A DNA stretch of 64,000 nt, taken from an uncultured Muribaculaceae bacterium (lineage in GTDB: Bacteria > Bacteroidota > Bacteroidia > Bacteroidales > Muribaculaceae). This document shows, in pieces, positions 35,800 through 45,319 of this stretch. The notes under the pieces are model-generated. The model saw only the letters and a list, made by a program, of their open reading frames with translations. It was not told the DNA's origin and searched no databases. Numbering within the stretch: the stretch's first letter is position 1; each line of letters starts with the position of its first letter. The position numbers and the translations under genes are program-made. Location: assembly GCA_944321715.1 (NCBI GenBank), contig CALUMJ010000005.1, positions 44,208 to 108,207 on the forward strand. The letters are read 5' to 3'.

Positions 35800-36073
35800 T
35801 TCAAAATCTCCCCATTTTTACTCTGGTTGACACCTACGACAGCCAGTTCTAAATGATTCATTTTTAGGAAAAATGTGCATCCTCCAATACAACATTCCAC
35901 GAATTTTTGTAATCTGAATTTGACTACGATAACCAATACAAACTTACAATCAATCCAGATTAATCGTTTCTTAATGTATTTCCTATCGGCACAAAACTTC
36001 ACATACACGAAAATATTCTATACCTACGGGAATCCAAACAATAAAATGCAGTTTTCTCCATTTTATCTGAGAA
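35800..36073 (-). other. Long leader of the histidine kinase gene
   Basis: About 268 nt separate the predicted transcription start from the kinase ATG. The leader is AT-rich and has no terminator-like hairpin. A frame open from 36008 (GTG) to a TGA at 35796 overlaps the kinase start; inside it an ATG at 35861 would give a 21-residue peptide. This could be a coupled leader peptide, but no ribosome-binding evidence is visible. Confidence 0.35.
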
Positions 36074-36105
36074 CAAAGGTACTCTCTTTTTATCTTTAAA
36101 GCAAA
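36074..36105 (-). promoter_or_regulatory. Consensus promoter of the histidine kinase gene
   Basis: On the minus strand TTTG (36102-36105), a 20-nt spacer and TACCTTTG (36074-36081) match the Bacteroidetes consensus TTTG-N20-TAnnTTTG exactly. A run of nine C on the plus strand (G on the transcribed sense) lies at 36115-36123, ten bases upstream of the -33 box. Confidence 0.8.
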
Positions 36106-36198
36106 TTTTACCCTCCCCCCCCCATTAACATTAGTTAATTTTAATAACCATATTGCGACATTTTATTTCTATAATCCCTCAAAATGCTTTTTATAAAA

Positions 36199-36236
36199 CG
36201 AGAAGGTGCAACCCAAGGATAACGGGCCACACCTTC
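36199..36236 (-). terminator. Terminator after the alpha-galactosidase gene
   Basis: On the minus strand AGAAGGTGTGGCCC pairs with GGGTTGCACCTTCT, with small internal mismatches, and is followed by CGTTTTATAAAA. It is about 60 bp after the GH36 stop codon. Confidence 0.65.
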
Positions 36237-36294
36237 TTGTTGATTCTAAAAACTGCTTTACTTTTTGTTCAACAGTTTCTTAAAACCTATAATG

Positions 36295-38505
36295 TCATTC
36301 TACTGCCGTCAACTCAAACACACGGCTCGAATATTCAGTTCCAAGCACAAGTTTTATGCCATTCGTCATGAGCAGGTGGCCCGAAATCACGGCACCTTCC
36401 ATCGACTTCATGCCATCGTCGGCGACATTTAGCTCGTGCAGACGGTAATTCTTGTTGGGGTCAAGTCCTGCCATGCGGAATGGAGGAACAGTGTGTCCGG
36501 CAAAATGCTTCAACTTGTAGCCATAGAACACGGCCTTCTGCTTGTCGGGCGAAACATACATCAGCGAAGCCACATCGCCTTTACCCTCGTAGGGCGAGCG
36601 CAAGCGATACAAGTCGCCTTGCTGAATAAGCTCGCGCAAACGCTTGTAGTCGGTTACTGCCTGCTTGGCAAAGGCAAGCTCCTCGGGGGTGAAATCCGAC
36701 GGCCGCATTTCTATGCCCAGGCGGCCCTGCATTGCCACATCGAAGCGGAACTTGAGCGGCACCACGCGGCCAGTCTGGTGGTTTGGCACGGTGCTGACGT
36801 GCGATGCCATTGCGGCTGCCGGGTAGAACATCGACAAGCCCCATTGCATGTAGATGCGCTGCAGCGCGTCGGTGTCGTCGCTGCCCCAAAACTCATCGAA
36901 GTAAGGCAATGTACCGTAACCTGCACGTGCACCACCGCTGGCACAAGCCTGAAGCACGAGGTCGGGATACTTGGCGCGAATGCGCTCAACCACGTTGCGC
37001 AATCCCTTGTGGTACTCGATATATATGTGCGACTGGCGGTTCTTGGGCAAGTAAGGCGAGCCATAGTTTGCAAGGCTGGCGTTGGCATCCCATTTCATAT
37101 AGGAAATCTCGGGATAATCGGTCATCAAGTTATCGACCACCGAGAACACGAAATCTTGCACTTCGGGATTGGCAAGGTCAAGCACCATTTGTGTGCCGCC
37201 ACGCCCCAAAATCGGTTCGCGCCCAGGATATTGCAAAAACCAGTCGGGGTGCTTGTCATAGAGTTCGCTCGATTTCCAGTTACCCATTTCAGGCTCAATC
37301 CATATACCGAATTTCAGCCCGTTCTTTTTTGCTTCGTCTATGAGAGGCTGAATGCCATCGGGCAACTTCTGGCGGTCCACCGTCCAGTCGCCAAGCGCGG
37401 CATCGTCTTTCATGCGGCGGTATTTCTCGCTTGCAAACCAGCCGTCGTCCATCACGAACAGCTCGCCCCCAAGCTCGGCAGCTCCCTGTATGAGTTTCAC
37501 GATGCGTTCGGTGTCGATGTCGAAATACACACCTTCCCAGCTGTTGAGCAGCACGTCGCGCAATGCAGTGCCATTGTGCAGCTTACCGTCGCGGCGAGCC
37601 CAGTTGTGGAAATTGCGGCTAACCCCGCTCTTGCCTTCTTCGCTGTAGGTGAACGCTACTTCGGGCGTGACGAATGTTTCGCCAGCTTTAAGATAGTATT
37701 GCGATGCCGTTTCGTCGATGCCGGCAAGGAAATGGTGCAGGTATTTGCCGTCGATGTCGGTGTCGATGCGCAATTCATAATTGCCCGAATAGCACAACGC
37801 TGCACCTATCACACGCCCCGACAGCTCATCGGGCTTACCGTCGAGCGACAACATCACCTCGGGCATGTCGCTCATGCCGTTGCGCACGCCGTCGCGGTTC
37901 TTTATAACTTTCATGCCGGCTGTGAGCGGCTCTTCAAACAGGTTGGCTTCGTTGGCCCAGCAGCCATGCAAGTGCGACAACCACACCTGGTCGCCATGCA
38001 CGGGCATATAGGCCGATGCGAATTGCGCCAGTTTCACGTCGCCTTTTTTCTCGTTATGCGAAATCTCGCTCCACACTTCTATCACATCAGAATTTGTATA
38101 GGAACGATAACAGTTGGTTACTTCAAACGGATAGGCCTTGTCGCGGGATAGCACACGCACCACCTCTCCATTATCGGTAGCTTCGCGCGTCACGCTCACT
38201 ACTGCCAATTCAAGCGATATGCTGCCATCGGCATGTTCCACTTCTATGGCAGCCTCATCGAGCGGCCATGTGTTGAACGCCGGGTAGGCCGGACGGTTGA
38301 AAGCCATCCCCGACTGCCACACTTGCGCAACTTCGGCCTCATTAATCAGAGTTCCATAATATGCGATTTTCAACGGTTCCCCTTCTACAGCACGTAGCAA
38401 CAACGACGTGTTGCGAGTGGAAATGAGTACGTCCTCGGCACTCACGACGCCACTGCCGCCAATTGCACAAGCTACCAATGCTGCAAACAATGTTTTTTTC
38501 ATCAT
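36295..38505 (-). CDS. Secreted GH36 alpha-galactosidase
   Basis: 736 aa from the ATG at 38505 (the next codon is also ATG), which gives a signal peptide cleaved near GVVSAED. The protein has an N-terminal beta-sandwich followed by the GH36 TIM barrel with MDDGWFA, KFGIWIEPEM, the nucleophile Asp473 in YMKWDANAS, ACASGGARAGYGTL, and the acid/base Asp543 or Asp544 in EFWGSDDTDA. A C-terminal antiparallel domain closes it. The enzyme cleaves terminal alpha-galactose from raffinose-type or glycan substrates in the periplasm. It is transcribed alone; the leader carries 12-bp inverted repeats, and a -7-like TACTTTTG lies at 38618-38625. Confidence 0.93.
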   Translation of the reverse strand: MMKKTLFAALVACAIGGSGVVSAEDVLISTRNTSLLLRAVEGEPLKIAYYGTLINEAEVAQVWQSGMAFNRPAYPAFNTWPLDEAAIEVEHADGSISLELAVVSVTREATDNGEVVRVLSRDKAYPFEVTNCYRSYTNSDVIEVWSEISHNEKKGDVKLAQFASAYMPVHGDQVWLSHLHGCWANEANLFEEPLTAGMKVIKNRDGVRNGMSDMPEVMLSLDGKPDELSGRVIGAALCYSGNYELRIDTDIDGKYLHHFLAGIDETASQYYLKAGETFVTPEVAFTYSEEGKSGVSRNFHNWARRDGKLHNGTALRDVLLNSWEGVYFDIDTERIVKLIQGAAELGGELFVMDDGWFASEKYRRMKDDAALGDWTVDRQKLPDGIQPLIDEAKKNGLKFGIWIEPEMGNWKSSELYDKHPDWFLQYPGREPILGRGGTQMVLDLANPEVQDFVFSVVDNLMTDYPEISYMKWDANASLANYGSPYLPKNRQSHIYIEYHKGLRNVVERIRAKYPDLVLQACASGGARAGYGTLPYFDEFWGSDDTDALQRIYMQWGLSMFYPAAAMASHVSTVPNHQTGRVVPLKFRFDVAMQGRLGIEMRPSDFTPEELAFAKQAVTDYKRLRELIQQGDLYRLRSPYEGKGDVASLMYVSPDKQKAVFYGYKLKHFAGHTVPPFRMAGLDPNKNYRLHELNVADDGMKSMEGAVISGHLLMTNGIKLVLGTEYSSRVFELTAVE

Positions 38506-38541
38506 CAGTATTTTTATTAATGTTTTTAGGTTTATTCTTAC

Positions 38542-38607
38542 GAAACTGTTTTGCTTTTTGCCCAATGACTTGAAAATACTTTTTATGTAAAAATCCAAAA
38601 CAGTTTC
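38542..38607 (-). other. 12-bp inverted repeats in the GH36 leader
   Basis: GAAACTGTTTTG (38542-38553) and CAAAACAGTTTC (38596-38607) are perfect inverted copies separated by 42 nt. Both lie between the -7-like box at 38618-38625 and the start codon, so the mRNA leader can fold into a long stem-loop or the DNA can be looped by a regulator. Confidence 0.5.
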
Positions 38608-38718
38608 TTAGGTTTGACAAAAGTAGCTAAACATTGTAAGCATTAATAATACAATTTTGCCAAATTCATTGCACAATCACAAGCAAAAGCTCATTATAGA
38701 TATTTTAACACCATAAAT

Positions 38719-38750
38719 TTTGAGATTAAAGCATTTTTATTCTACATTTG
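38719..38750 (+). promoter_or_regulatory. Consensus promoter of the activase-TetR operon
   Basis: TTTG at 38719-38722, a spacer of exactly 20 nt, and TACATTTG at 38743-38750 match the Bacteroidetes promoter consensus. The start of transcription is expected near 38757, inside the palindrome described next. Confidence 0.85.
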
Positions 38751-38772
38751 TGTTTGACAATTGTGTCAAACA
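38751..38772. promoter_or_regulatory. Palindromic operator, probable TetR site
   Basis: TGTTTGACA and TGTCAAACA are perfect 9-bp inverted arms around ATTG. The site abuts the -7 box and covers the predicted transcription start, the classical place for repression. The TetR gene at the end of the same operon is the natural candidate to bind it. A half-site GTTTGACAA also occurs at 38612-38620 beside the GH36 promoter region. Confidence 0.7.
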
Positions 38773-38793
38773 TGTAAGTAAACAACAAAACAA

Positions 38794-41700
38794 ATGATAC
38801 GCATAGGGTTAGATGTCGGTTCTACCACCGCCAAACTATTTGCTACCGATGGTGAAAACATATTGCACATGCGATACATGCGCCACAATGCCCAAGCGCG
38901 CGAAGCGATATTGGAGCTATTAGGCGAAATCGCCGCACTTTGCGGCGACAGCAAAGTGTCGCTACGCATAACCGGCTCGGTGGGAATGGGATTTTCAGAA
39001 CGGCTTGGCGTTCCGTTTGTGCAAGAAGTGGTGGCTGCAGCATGCGCAGTCAACAAAAATTACCCGACAACAAGAACCATGATTGACATCGGCGGCGAAG
39101 ACGCCAAGGTGGTATTCTTCAAAAACGGCGAACCTGCCGACCTGCGCATGAATGGCAATTGCGCCGGTGGCACTGGAGCGTTTATCGACCAGATGGCAGT
39201 AATCCTGGGAGTAGAAACTCCGATGCTCGACCAACTCGCATCAAATGCCACACGCACCTACCCCATCGCCTCGCGGTGCGGCGTGTTCAGCAAGACCGAC
39301 ATTCAAAACCTCATTGCGCGCAATGCCAGCCGCGAAGACGTGGCAGCATCAATCTTCCACGCCGTAGCGGTGCAAACTGTCACCACACTCGCACACGGCT
39401 GCGACATAACGGCACCCGTGCTAATGTGCGGCGGCCCGCTCTCCTTTATACCGGCATTGCGAAAAGCCTTTGCCGATTACTTGTCGCTCGCCGAGAGCGA
39501 CATAATACTCCCCGGACACGGAGCAATGTTACCGGCTATGGGAGCTGCAATGGCACACATAGATGACGAACACGCCGAAACATTGTCCGGCATAATAGCC
39601 CGCATCAAGTGCATCGGCAAGCATAGTGGCAGTGCAACCCTGCTAAAACCCATATTCGCCTCGCCCGAAGCCCACGCCGAGTGGAAGGCACGAATGTCGC
39701 GCAATGCAATAGCCCACGCTGCCTTGCAACAAGGCACGCAAGACGCATTCATTGGCATCGACTCTGGCTCAACCACTACCAAGGTCGTAGCCATCAACGG
39801 CAATGGCGAAATCATATTCTCGCACTACACCAACAACGGCGGCAACCCCATGCAAGCCACATACTATGGCCTTAAAAAACTCGATGACGCATGTCGCAAT
39901 GCCGGTGCCACGCTCCGAATCAAGGGGAGCTGCTCAACCGGCTACGGCGAAGACCTCATGAAAGCCGCATTCTCGCTCGACCACGGCATTGTCGAAACCA
40001 TAGCCCACTACATCGCCGCCAACCACCTCGACGACAAGGTTAGTTTCATTCTCGACATCGGCGGCCAAGACATGAAAGCAATATTCGTAGGCGACGGAGT
40101 AATCGACCGCATCGAGCTCAACGAGGCTTGCTCGTCGGGGTGCGGCTCGTTTATTGAAACGTTTGCCCGCAACCTTGGCTATACCGCAACACAATTCTCC
40201 CAGGCCGCCTGCATGTCGGCATCGCCTTGCGACCTCGGCACTCGTTGCACCGTGTTCATGAATTCAAAAGTGAAACAAGTGATGCGAGAGGGTGCATCGG
40301 TCGAAGACATCGCCGCAGGCCTGGCATATTCGGTAGTAAAGAACTGCCTGTACAAGGTGCTGAAGCTCAAAGATGCCTCGGCTCTCGGCAAGCACATCGT
40401 AGTACAAGGCGGCACCATGCGCAACGATGCCATAGTGAGGGCATTGGAACTGCTCACCGGTGCCGAAGTGACCCGTTGCGACTGCCCCGAACTGATGGGC
40501 GCATACGGGTGCGCACTATATGCTATGCAGCACAGCGGCCAACAGCCACGCCCCATAACGAGCCTGCTGGCACAAGCCTCATACACCACCGCCGACCATA
40601 ATTGCCACGGCTGTGAAAACCAGTGCCAAATACACACCTACATATTTGCCGGAGGGAAACGCTACCACTCGGGCAACCGGTGTGAAAAAGTTTTCAACAA
40701 CAGCGGCAAACCGACCGAAAAAGGTGAAAATGCCTACCGCACCAAAAACCGTCTGCTATTCTCGCGCCAGCGCGCTCTGCCCGAGCAATCGCCCACAGTG
40801 GGTATCCCTCGTGTGCTGAACATATACGAGGAATATCCTTTCTGGCACACGCTGTTCACCGATTGCGGAATACAGGTGAAACTGTCCGACGCATCAGATT
40901 TCTCCAATTACGAGAAATGCGCACACATGGTGATGTCCGACAACATCTGTTTCCCTGCCAAGGTCGTGCATAGCCACATCGAGAGCTTGCAAAAACAGGG
41001 AGTGGAGCGCATATTCATGCCTTTCGTAGTACACGAACACTCGACAAAAGGCACTCAAAACAGCTATAACTGCCCCATCGTAACCGGATATTCTACTGTC
41101 GTGAAAAGTTCGCAGCCGTCGGCAATTCCCATCGATTCGCCCACTATCAGTTTTCGCGACACCAACCTGCTGACACGACAGTGCAGCGAGTACCTCACGG
41201 CAGCCTTCGGCATCAACCCGAAAGTAATCGCCCGTGCCGTCGTACATGCCGAGCAACAATTAGCACAGTTCCATGCCGACATGGCTCATGCCGACCAAGA
41301 AATACTGCAACATTCGCGCAGCAAGGGCCGGTTGTGCATAATGCTTGCCGGACGGCCATACCATGCCGACCCGCTCATACAGCACCGCGTTTCCGACCTG
41401 CTGGCCGGCATGGGCATCGATGTAATCACCGACGACATCGTAAGGCTCGACAACCACGGCAACAGTAGCGAAACCCACTATCTGGCGCAATGGGCATACC
41501 CTAACCGCATACTGAAAGCTGCCGAATGGTGTGCCAGCCAAGGCGACGACTTGCTGTTTGTGCAGATGACCTCGTTTGGCTGCGGCCCCGACGCATTTCT
41601 CAACGACGAAGTGCGCGACTTCATGCTGCGGCACCACAAAGCACCGACACTGCTGAAACTCGACGACATCAACAATGCCGGCTCGATGAAATTGCGCATA

Positions 41701-43014
41701 CGCTCGCTTGTGGAAAGCCTTAACATCGCCCGAAAAAAACGCCGCACTTCAATTGCCGAAAAAGGGTTTGTCACGACACCGGCATACGACAAGGCGTGCC
41801 GCAACCGCAAAATCCTCGTGCCATTTTTCACCCCGTTCATCTCGCCACTGATTCCGTCGGTATTGCGGTTGTCGGGCTACGAAGTCGAGAACTTGCCGAT
41901 GAGCGACCGCCAATCGTGCGAATGGGGGCTGAAGTATGCCAACAACGAAGTGTGCTACCCCGCCACGCTCATCGTCGGCGACATCATTAAGGCATTCCGC
42001 AGCGGCCAGCACCTGCCCGACAAGTCGGCCGTGGCCATCACACAGACAGGCGGGCAATGCCGCGCATCAAACTATGTGCTGCTAATCAAGAAAGCCCTCG
42101 TCGATGCTGGGTACCCCAATGTGCCTGTTATATCGCTGACATTCGGCGACGAACTGAAAAACGACCAGCCGGCATTCAAAATCAACTGGGCGAAACTGCT
42201 GCCTGTGGCACTGCGCGCCATATTATATAGCGACTGCATCAGCAAGTTGTACCATGCAGCAGCCGTGCGCGAGAAAATCCCAGGCCAGGCACAAACACTC
42301 GCCCAACTATATCTGCAACGTGGAGCAGAACTCATCGAAGCGCGCCACAGCAACAGGTTGATAGGCTGCATTGCCGACGCAGCGACCGAGTTTGACAACA
42401 TCTGCACCGATATGGAATGCCCGCGGGTGGGTATCGTAGGTGAGATTTTCCTCAAGTCCAACCCATTTGCACAAAAAGATGTCATAGGCTGGCTCATCGG
42501 CCGCCACATTGAGGTAATGCCACCGCTGCTCCTCGACTTCTTCATGCAGTCATTTGTCAACCGCCGGGCCAACGTGCAGCAGCATATCGACCGCCGCAAC
42601 ATCGCCGACACGGCAATGCCAGCCGCCTACAAGATTGTGAAATCGGCTATCGAAAAGTTCGACAAGGCCGCCTCACGATTCAGGTATTACCGCCCGTTTA
42701 ACGACATATTTGCCGAAGCCGAAGCTGCGAAACAAGTAATTACGCTCGCAGCACAGTTTGGCGAAGGATGGCTGCTGCCAGCAGAGGTCATATCGTTTGC
42801 CAAGCATGGCGTGAACAACGTCATCAGCCTGCAACCATTCGGGTGCATCGCCAACCACATAGTTTCAAAAGGTGTGGAAAAACGCATAAAGAATCTGTTT
42901 CCCGACATCAACCTGCTATCGCTCGACTTCGACAGCGGAGTGAGCGATGTTAATATTACCAACCGACTATTACTATTTACCGACAAACTGAAACAACATG
43001 AATACAACCAATAA
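38794..43014 (+). CDS. Giant acyl-CoA dehydratase activase-like protein (BcrAD/BadFG, duplicated, with DUF2229)
   Basis: 1406 aa. There are two ASKHA ATPase modules. Module 1 (about 1-260) has IGLDVGSTTAK, MIDIGGEDAK, NGNCAGGTGAF and SRCGVF. Module 2 (about 317-590) has IGIDSGSTTTK, ILDIGGQDMK, NEACSSGCGSF and GTRCTVF. The paired Cys of each match the [4Fe-4S] ligands of HgdC-type activators. Next is CHGCENQC, then a DUF2229/HgdB-like C-terminal half (about 660-1400). Such proteins use ATP to fire electrons into low-potential iron-sulfur enzymes of the 2-hydroxyacyl-CoA dehydratase or double-cubane type. No separate partner enzyme is adjacent. The TetR gene starts inside its last 17 bp. Confidence 0.88.
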   Translation: MIRIGLDVGSTTAKLFATDGENILHMRYMRHNAQAREAILELLGEIAALCGDSKVSLRITGSVGMGFSERLGVPFVQEVVAAACAVNKNYPTTRTMIDIGGEDAKVVFFKNGEPADLRMNGNCAGGTGAFIDQMAVILGVETPMLDQLASNATRTYPIASRCGVFSKTDIQNLIARNASREDVAASIFHAVAVQTVTTLAHGCDITAPVLMCGGPLSFIPALRKAFADYLSLAESDIILPGHGAMLPAMGAAMAHIDDEHAETLSGIIARIKCIGKHSGSATLLKPIFASPEAHAEWKARMSRNAIAHAALQQGTQDAFIGIDSGSTTTKVVAINGNGEIIFSHYTNNGGNPMQATYYGLKKLDDACRNAGATLRIKGSCSTGYGEDLMKAAFSLDHGIVETIAHYIAANHLDDKVSFILDIGGQDMKAIFVGDGVIDRIELNEACSSGCGSFIETFARNLGYTATQFSQAACMSASPCDLGTRCTVFMNSKVKQVMREGASVEDIAAGLAYSVVKNCLYKVLKLKDASALGKHIVVQGGTMRNDAIVRALELLTGAEVTRCDCPELMGAYGCALYAMQHSGQQPRPITSLLAQASYTTADHNCHGCENQCQIHTYIFAGGKRYHSGNRCEKVFNNSGKPTEKGENAYRTKNRLLFSRQRALPEQSPTVGIPRVLNIYEEYPFWHTLFTDCGIQVKLSDASDFSNYEKCAHMVMSDNICFPAKVVHSHIESLQKQGVERIFMPFVVHEHSTKGTQNSYNCPIVTGYSTVVKSSQPSAIPIDSPTISFRDTNLLTRQCSEYLTAAFGINPKVIARAVVHAEQQLAQFHADMAHADQEILQHSRSKGRLCIMLAGRPYHADPLIQHRVSDLLAGMGIDVITDDIVRLDNHGNSSETHYLAQWAYPNRILKAAEWCASQGDDLLFVQMTSFGCGPDAFLNDEVRDFMLRHHKAPTLLKLDDINNAGSMKLRIRSLVESLNIARKKRRTSIAEKGFVTTPAYDKACRNRKILVPFFTPFISPLIPSVLRLSGYEVENLPMSDRQSCEWGLKYANNEVCYPATLIVGDIIKAFRSGQHLPDKSAVAITQTGGQCRASNYVLLIKKALVDAGYPNVPVISLTFGDELKNDQPAFKINWAKLLPVALRAILYSDCISKLYHAAAVREKIPGQAQTLAQLYLQRGAELIEARHSNRLIGCIADAATEFDNICTDMECPRVGIVGEIFLKSNPFAQKDVIGWLIGRHIEVMPPLLLDFFMQSFVNRRANVQQHIDRRNIADTAMPAAYKIVKSAIEKFDKAASRFRYYRPFNDIFAEAEAAKQVITLAAQFGEGWLLPAEVISFAKHGVNNVISLQPFGCIANHIVSKGVEKRIKNLFPDINLLSLDFDSGVSDVNITNRLLLFTDKLKQHEYNQ

Positions 43015-43630
43015 TAGCACACCAAACGACACAGAAACGCGAATTATCGAAGCAGCAAAGGCTCTATTCATAGAAAAGGGATATGCCGAAACCAGCATGA
43101 GCGACATTGCCGCCCGTGCCGGCATCAACCGCCCCGCGTTGCACTACTACTTCCGCACAAAAGACAAAATGTTCCACGCCGTCATCGGAGGCATTTTAGC
43201 TCCAATTGTGCCGCATGTTTACGAACTGCTGATGCAAAAAGAATTGCCTATATCCATGCGCATGGAGGGCATAATCGATGCCTACTACCACTTGTTTTCA
43301 CAAAACCCGAGGCTGCCGATGTTCATAGTCCGCGAAATAAACCGTGATACACGTATGCTGCTCGGCACATTGCATGAACTGCAACTCGACAGAAAGGCAC
43401 GCGTCGTCATCGCCAGCCTCGAGGCCGAGATGGATAGCGGACGGTTAAATCGAATACCGATAAAATTCTTGTTCATGAGCTTCTACGGGCTACTGGTGAC
43501 ACCATTGCTCATGCAAGATGCCATTAAAGAAGTGTTCCTCGACGACGGAAACTCATTCGAGCAACTGCTGCTGCAGTGGAAACCATACATACTCAAGCAA
43601 ATCCTAACCCTGCTGCAACCCACAACATAA
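42998..43630 (+). CDS. TetR/AcrR-family transcriptional regulator
   Basis: 210 aa. The N-terminal HTH reads RIIEAAKALFIEKGYAETSM followed by SDIAARAGINRPALHYYFRT, the standard TetR signature. The C-terminal ligand domain is helical and has no close match I recognise. The ATG at 42998 lies within the end of the activase gene (17-bp overlap), giving translational coupling. It most likely represses its own operon through the palindrome at 38751-38772. A strong shared terminator follows. Confidence 0.9.
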   Translation: MNTTNNSTPNDTETRIIEAAKALFIEKGYAETSMSDIAARAGINRPALHYYFRTKDKMFHAVIGGILAPIVPHVYELLMQKELPISMRMEGIIDAYYHLFSQNPRLPMFIVREINRDTRMLLGTLHELQLDRKARVVIASLEAEMDSGRLNRIPIKFLFMSFYGLLVTPLLMQDAIKEVFLDDGNSFEQLLLQWKPYILKQILTLLQPTT

Positions 43631-43691
43631 TCGCCAATGATGCGCCGAAACGAAATCACCCACACCATAGCATAACATAAAACATCGACAA

Positions 43692-43740
43692 AAAAGATGG
43701 AAATGAACCGCCAAGTGCAAGCGGCACATTTCCATCTTTT
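43692..43740. terminator. Bidirectional terminator between tetR and rplQ
   Basis: AAAAGATGGAAATG and CATTTCCATCTTTT are perfect 14-bp inverted arms. Inner CCGC and GCGG pairs enclose the loop CAAGTGCAA. The A- and T-rich ends let it work in both directions, serving the plus-strand TetR gene and the minus-strand ribosomal supercluster. Confidence 0.9.
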
Positions 43741-43787
43741 CATTTGCTATATTGTCGGGCAGCGCATTGTGCGCCACCAAGCCTATA

Positions 43788-44306
43788 TTACTCGGCCTTA
43801 GCTTCTTCAGCAGCAGCTGGAGCGGCTTCTTCGGCAGTTGCCGTAGCTGTTTCGGCAGTTGCGGCAGCCTTTTCGCTTGCCGATTTGCGGCGCGAACGGC
43901 GAGTGCGCGAAGTGCTTTTCTTTTCCTTGCCGGCAGCGAGCATGTTTTCATTGTAGTCAACAAGCTCGATAAAGCACATTGGAGCACCGTCGCCTTTGCG
44001 GAAACCTGTCTTGAGAATGCGAAGGTAGCCGCCGGGGCGGTTTGCAATCTTTTGCGAAATCTCGGTGAAAAGCTCTTTGATAGCTTCCTTGTTTTGCAAG
44101 TAGCTGAACACCAAGCGGCGGTTTGCCGTGCTGTCGTTCTTGGCACGGTTAATCAGCGGCTCGGCATAAACCCTCAGAGCCTTGGCTTTAGGCAAAGTGG
44201 TGAAAATCCTCTTGTGTTCTATCAAGGAGATAGTCATGTTGGCCAGCAAAGCGTCGCGGTGGCCCTTCTTCCTGCTGAGGTGGTTGAATTTTTTATTATG
44301 TCTCAT
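43788..44306 (-). CDS. rplQ: 50S ribosomal protein L17
   Basis: 172 aa. The core (about 1-120) has [40 protein letters not shown] and [19 protein letters not shown]. Beyond it is an Arg/Lys stretch and an Ala/Glu-rich tail of about 50 residues, as in other Bacteroidetes L17; E. coli L17 is 127 aa. It is the last gene of the alpha operon, 5 bp after rpoA, and ends before the bidirectional terminator. Confidence 0.97.
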   Translation of the reverse strand: MRHNKKFNHLSRKKGHRDALLANMTISLIEHKRIFTTLPKAKALRVYAEPLINRAKNDSTANRRLVFSYLQNKEAIKELFTEISQKIANRPGGYLRILKTGFRKGDGAPMCFIELVDYNENMLAAGKEKKSTSRTRRSRRKSASEKAAATAETATATAEEAAPAAAEEAKAE

Positions 44307-44311
44307 CGTTA

Positions 44312-45304
44312 TTACTCTTTATCCAATTTATACTTAGAGATGTCCATCCCAAACGACAAGTTCAGGTTGGCAAGCAACTCATCAAGTTCGGTAAGCGACT
44401 TTTTGCCGAAGTTACGGAACTTCAACAAGTCGGTTTTGTTAAATACTACCAATTCGCCAAGCGTTTCAACTTCGGCCGACTTCAAGCAGTTGAGCGCACG
44501 CACCGACAAGTCCATATCGACAAGTTTAGTCTTGAGCAACTGGCGCATGTGCAGCACTTCCTCGTCAAATTCCTCGTTCTCCTCGTTCTCGGGAGTTTCG
44601 AGCGCGATTTTTTCGTCGCTGAAAAGCATGAAGTGGTGAATAAGTATCTTCGCAGCCTCCTTGAGGGCATCCTTGGGGAGGATTGAACCATCGGTAGTGA
44701 TTTCAAGCACGAGCTTCTCGTAGTCGGTCTTTTGTTCTACGCGGTAGCTTTCGATAGCGTACTTGACATTAACAATAGGAGTGTAAATAGAATCGATAGC
44801 GATAACGTCAATGGCATCGTTCGGATTCTGGTTTTCCTCGGCGGGAACATACCCGCGGCCCTTGTTGATGGTAAGGTCGATTTGGAAACCAGTAGTAGGG
44901 TCCAAGTGGCAGATAACCAAATCCGGGTTAAGGACTTCAAAACCCGTCAATGCCTTGTTAATGTCACCGGCCTTGAACACATCTTGACCCGAAACCTTGA
45001 CAGTAACCTTTTCGGCCTCGGTGTCTTCGACGATACGTTTCAAGCGCACTTTCTTCAGGTTAAGGATAATGTTGGTCACATCCTCCTTAACTCCCGGTAT
45101 AGTGGCAAACTCGTGCTTCACGCCATCGACGTGTATCGACGAGATTGCAAACCCTTCGAGCGATGACAGCAAGATACGGCGCAAGGCATTGCCTATGGTT
45201 ACGCCATATCCAGGCTCCAATGGCCTGAACTCGAACTTGCCGAAGAAATTGTCGGCCTCCAACATTAATACTTTGTCGGGTTTTTGAAATGCTAATATAG
45301 CCAT
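44312..45304 (-). CDS. rpoA: RNA polymerase alpha subunit
   Basis: 330 aa. The N-terminal domain that dimerises and seats beta and beta-prime includes [20 protein letters not shown] and [11 protein letters not shown]. An acidic linker (EENEEFDEE) leads to the C-terminal domain with [19 protein letters not shown] and [19 protein letters not shown], which contacts UP elements and activators. It lies 15 bp after rpsD and 5 bp before rplQ, the usual alpha-operon order. Confidence 0.98.
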   Translation of the reverse strand: MAILAFQKPDKVLMLEADNFFGKFEFRPLEPGYGVTIGNALRRILLSSLEGFAISSIHVDGVKHEFATIPGVKEDVTNIILNLKKVRLKRIVEDTEAEKVTVKVSGQDVFKAGDINKALTGFEVLNPDLVICHLDPTTGFQIDLTINKGRGYVPAEENQNPNDAIDVIAIDSIYTPIVNVKYAIESYRVEQKTDYEKLVLEITTDGSILPKDALKEAAKILIHHFMLFSDEKIALETPENEENEEFDEEVLHMRQLLKTKLVDMDLSVRALNCLKSAEVETLGELVVFNKTDLLKFRNFGKKSLTELDELLANLNLSFGMDISKYKLDKE

Positions 45305-45319
45305 GGATCGTTATTAATT

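Noticed and set aside
36436-38151. 571-codon plus-strand ORF opposite the GH36 gene
   Set aside because: The minus-strand product has signal peptide, catalytic Asp motifs and normal length; the antisense frame shows no domain and no start signals.
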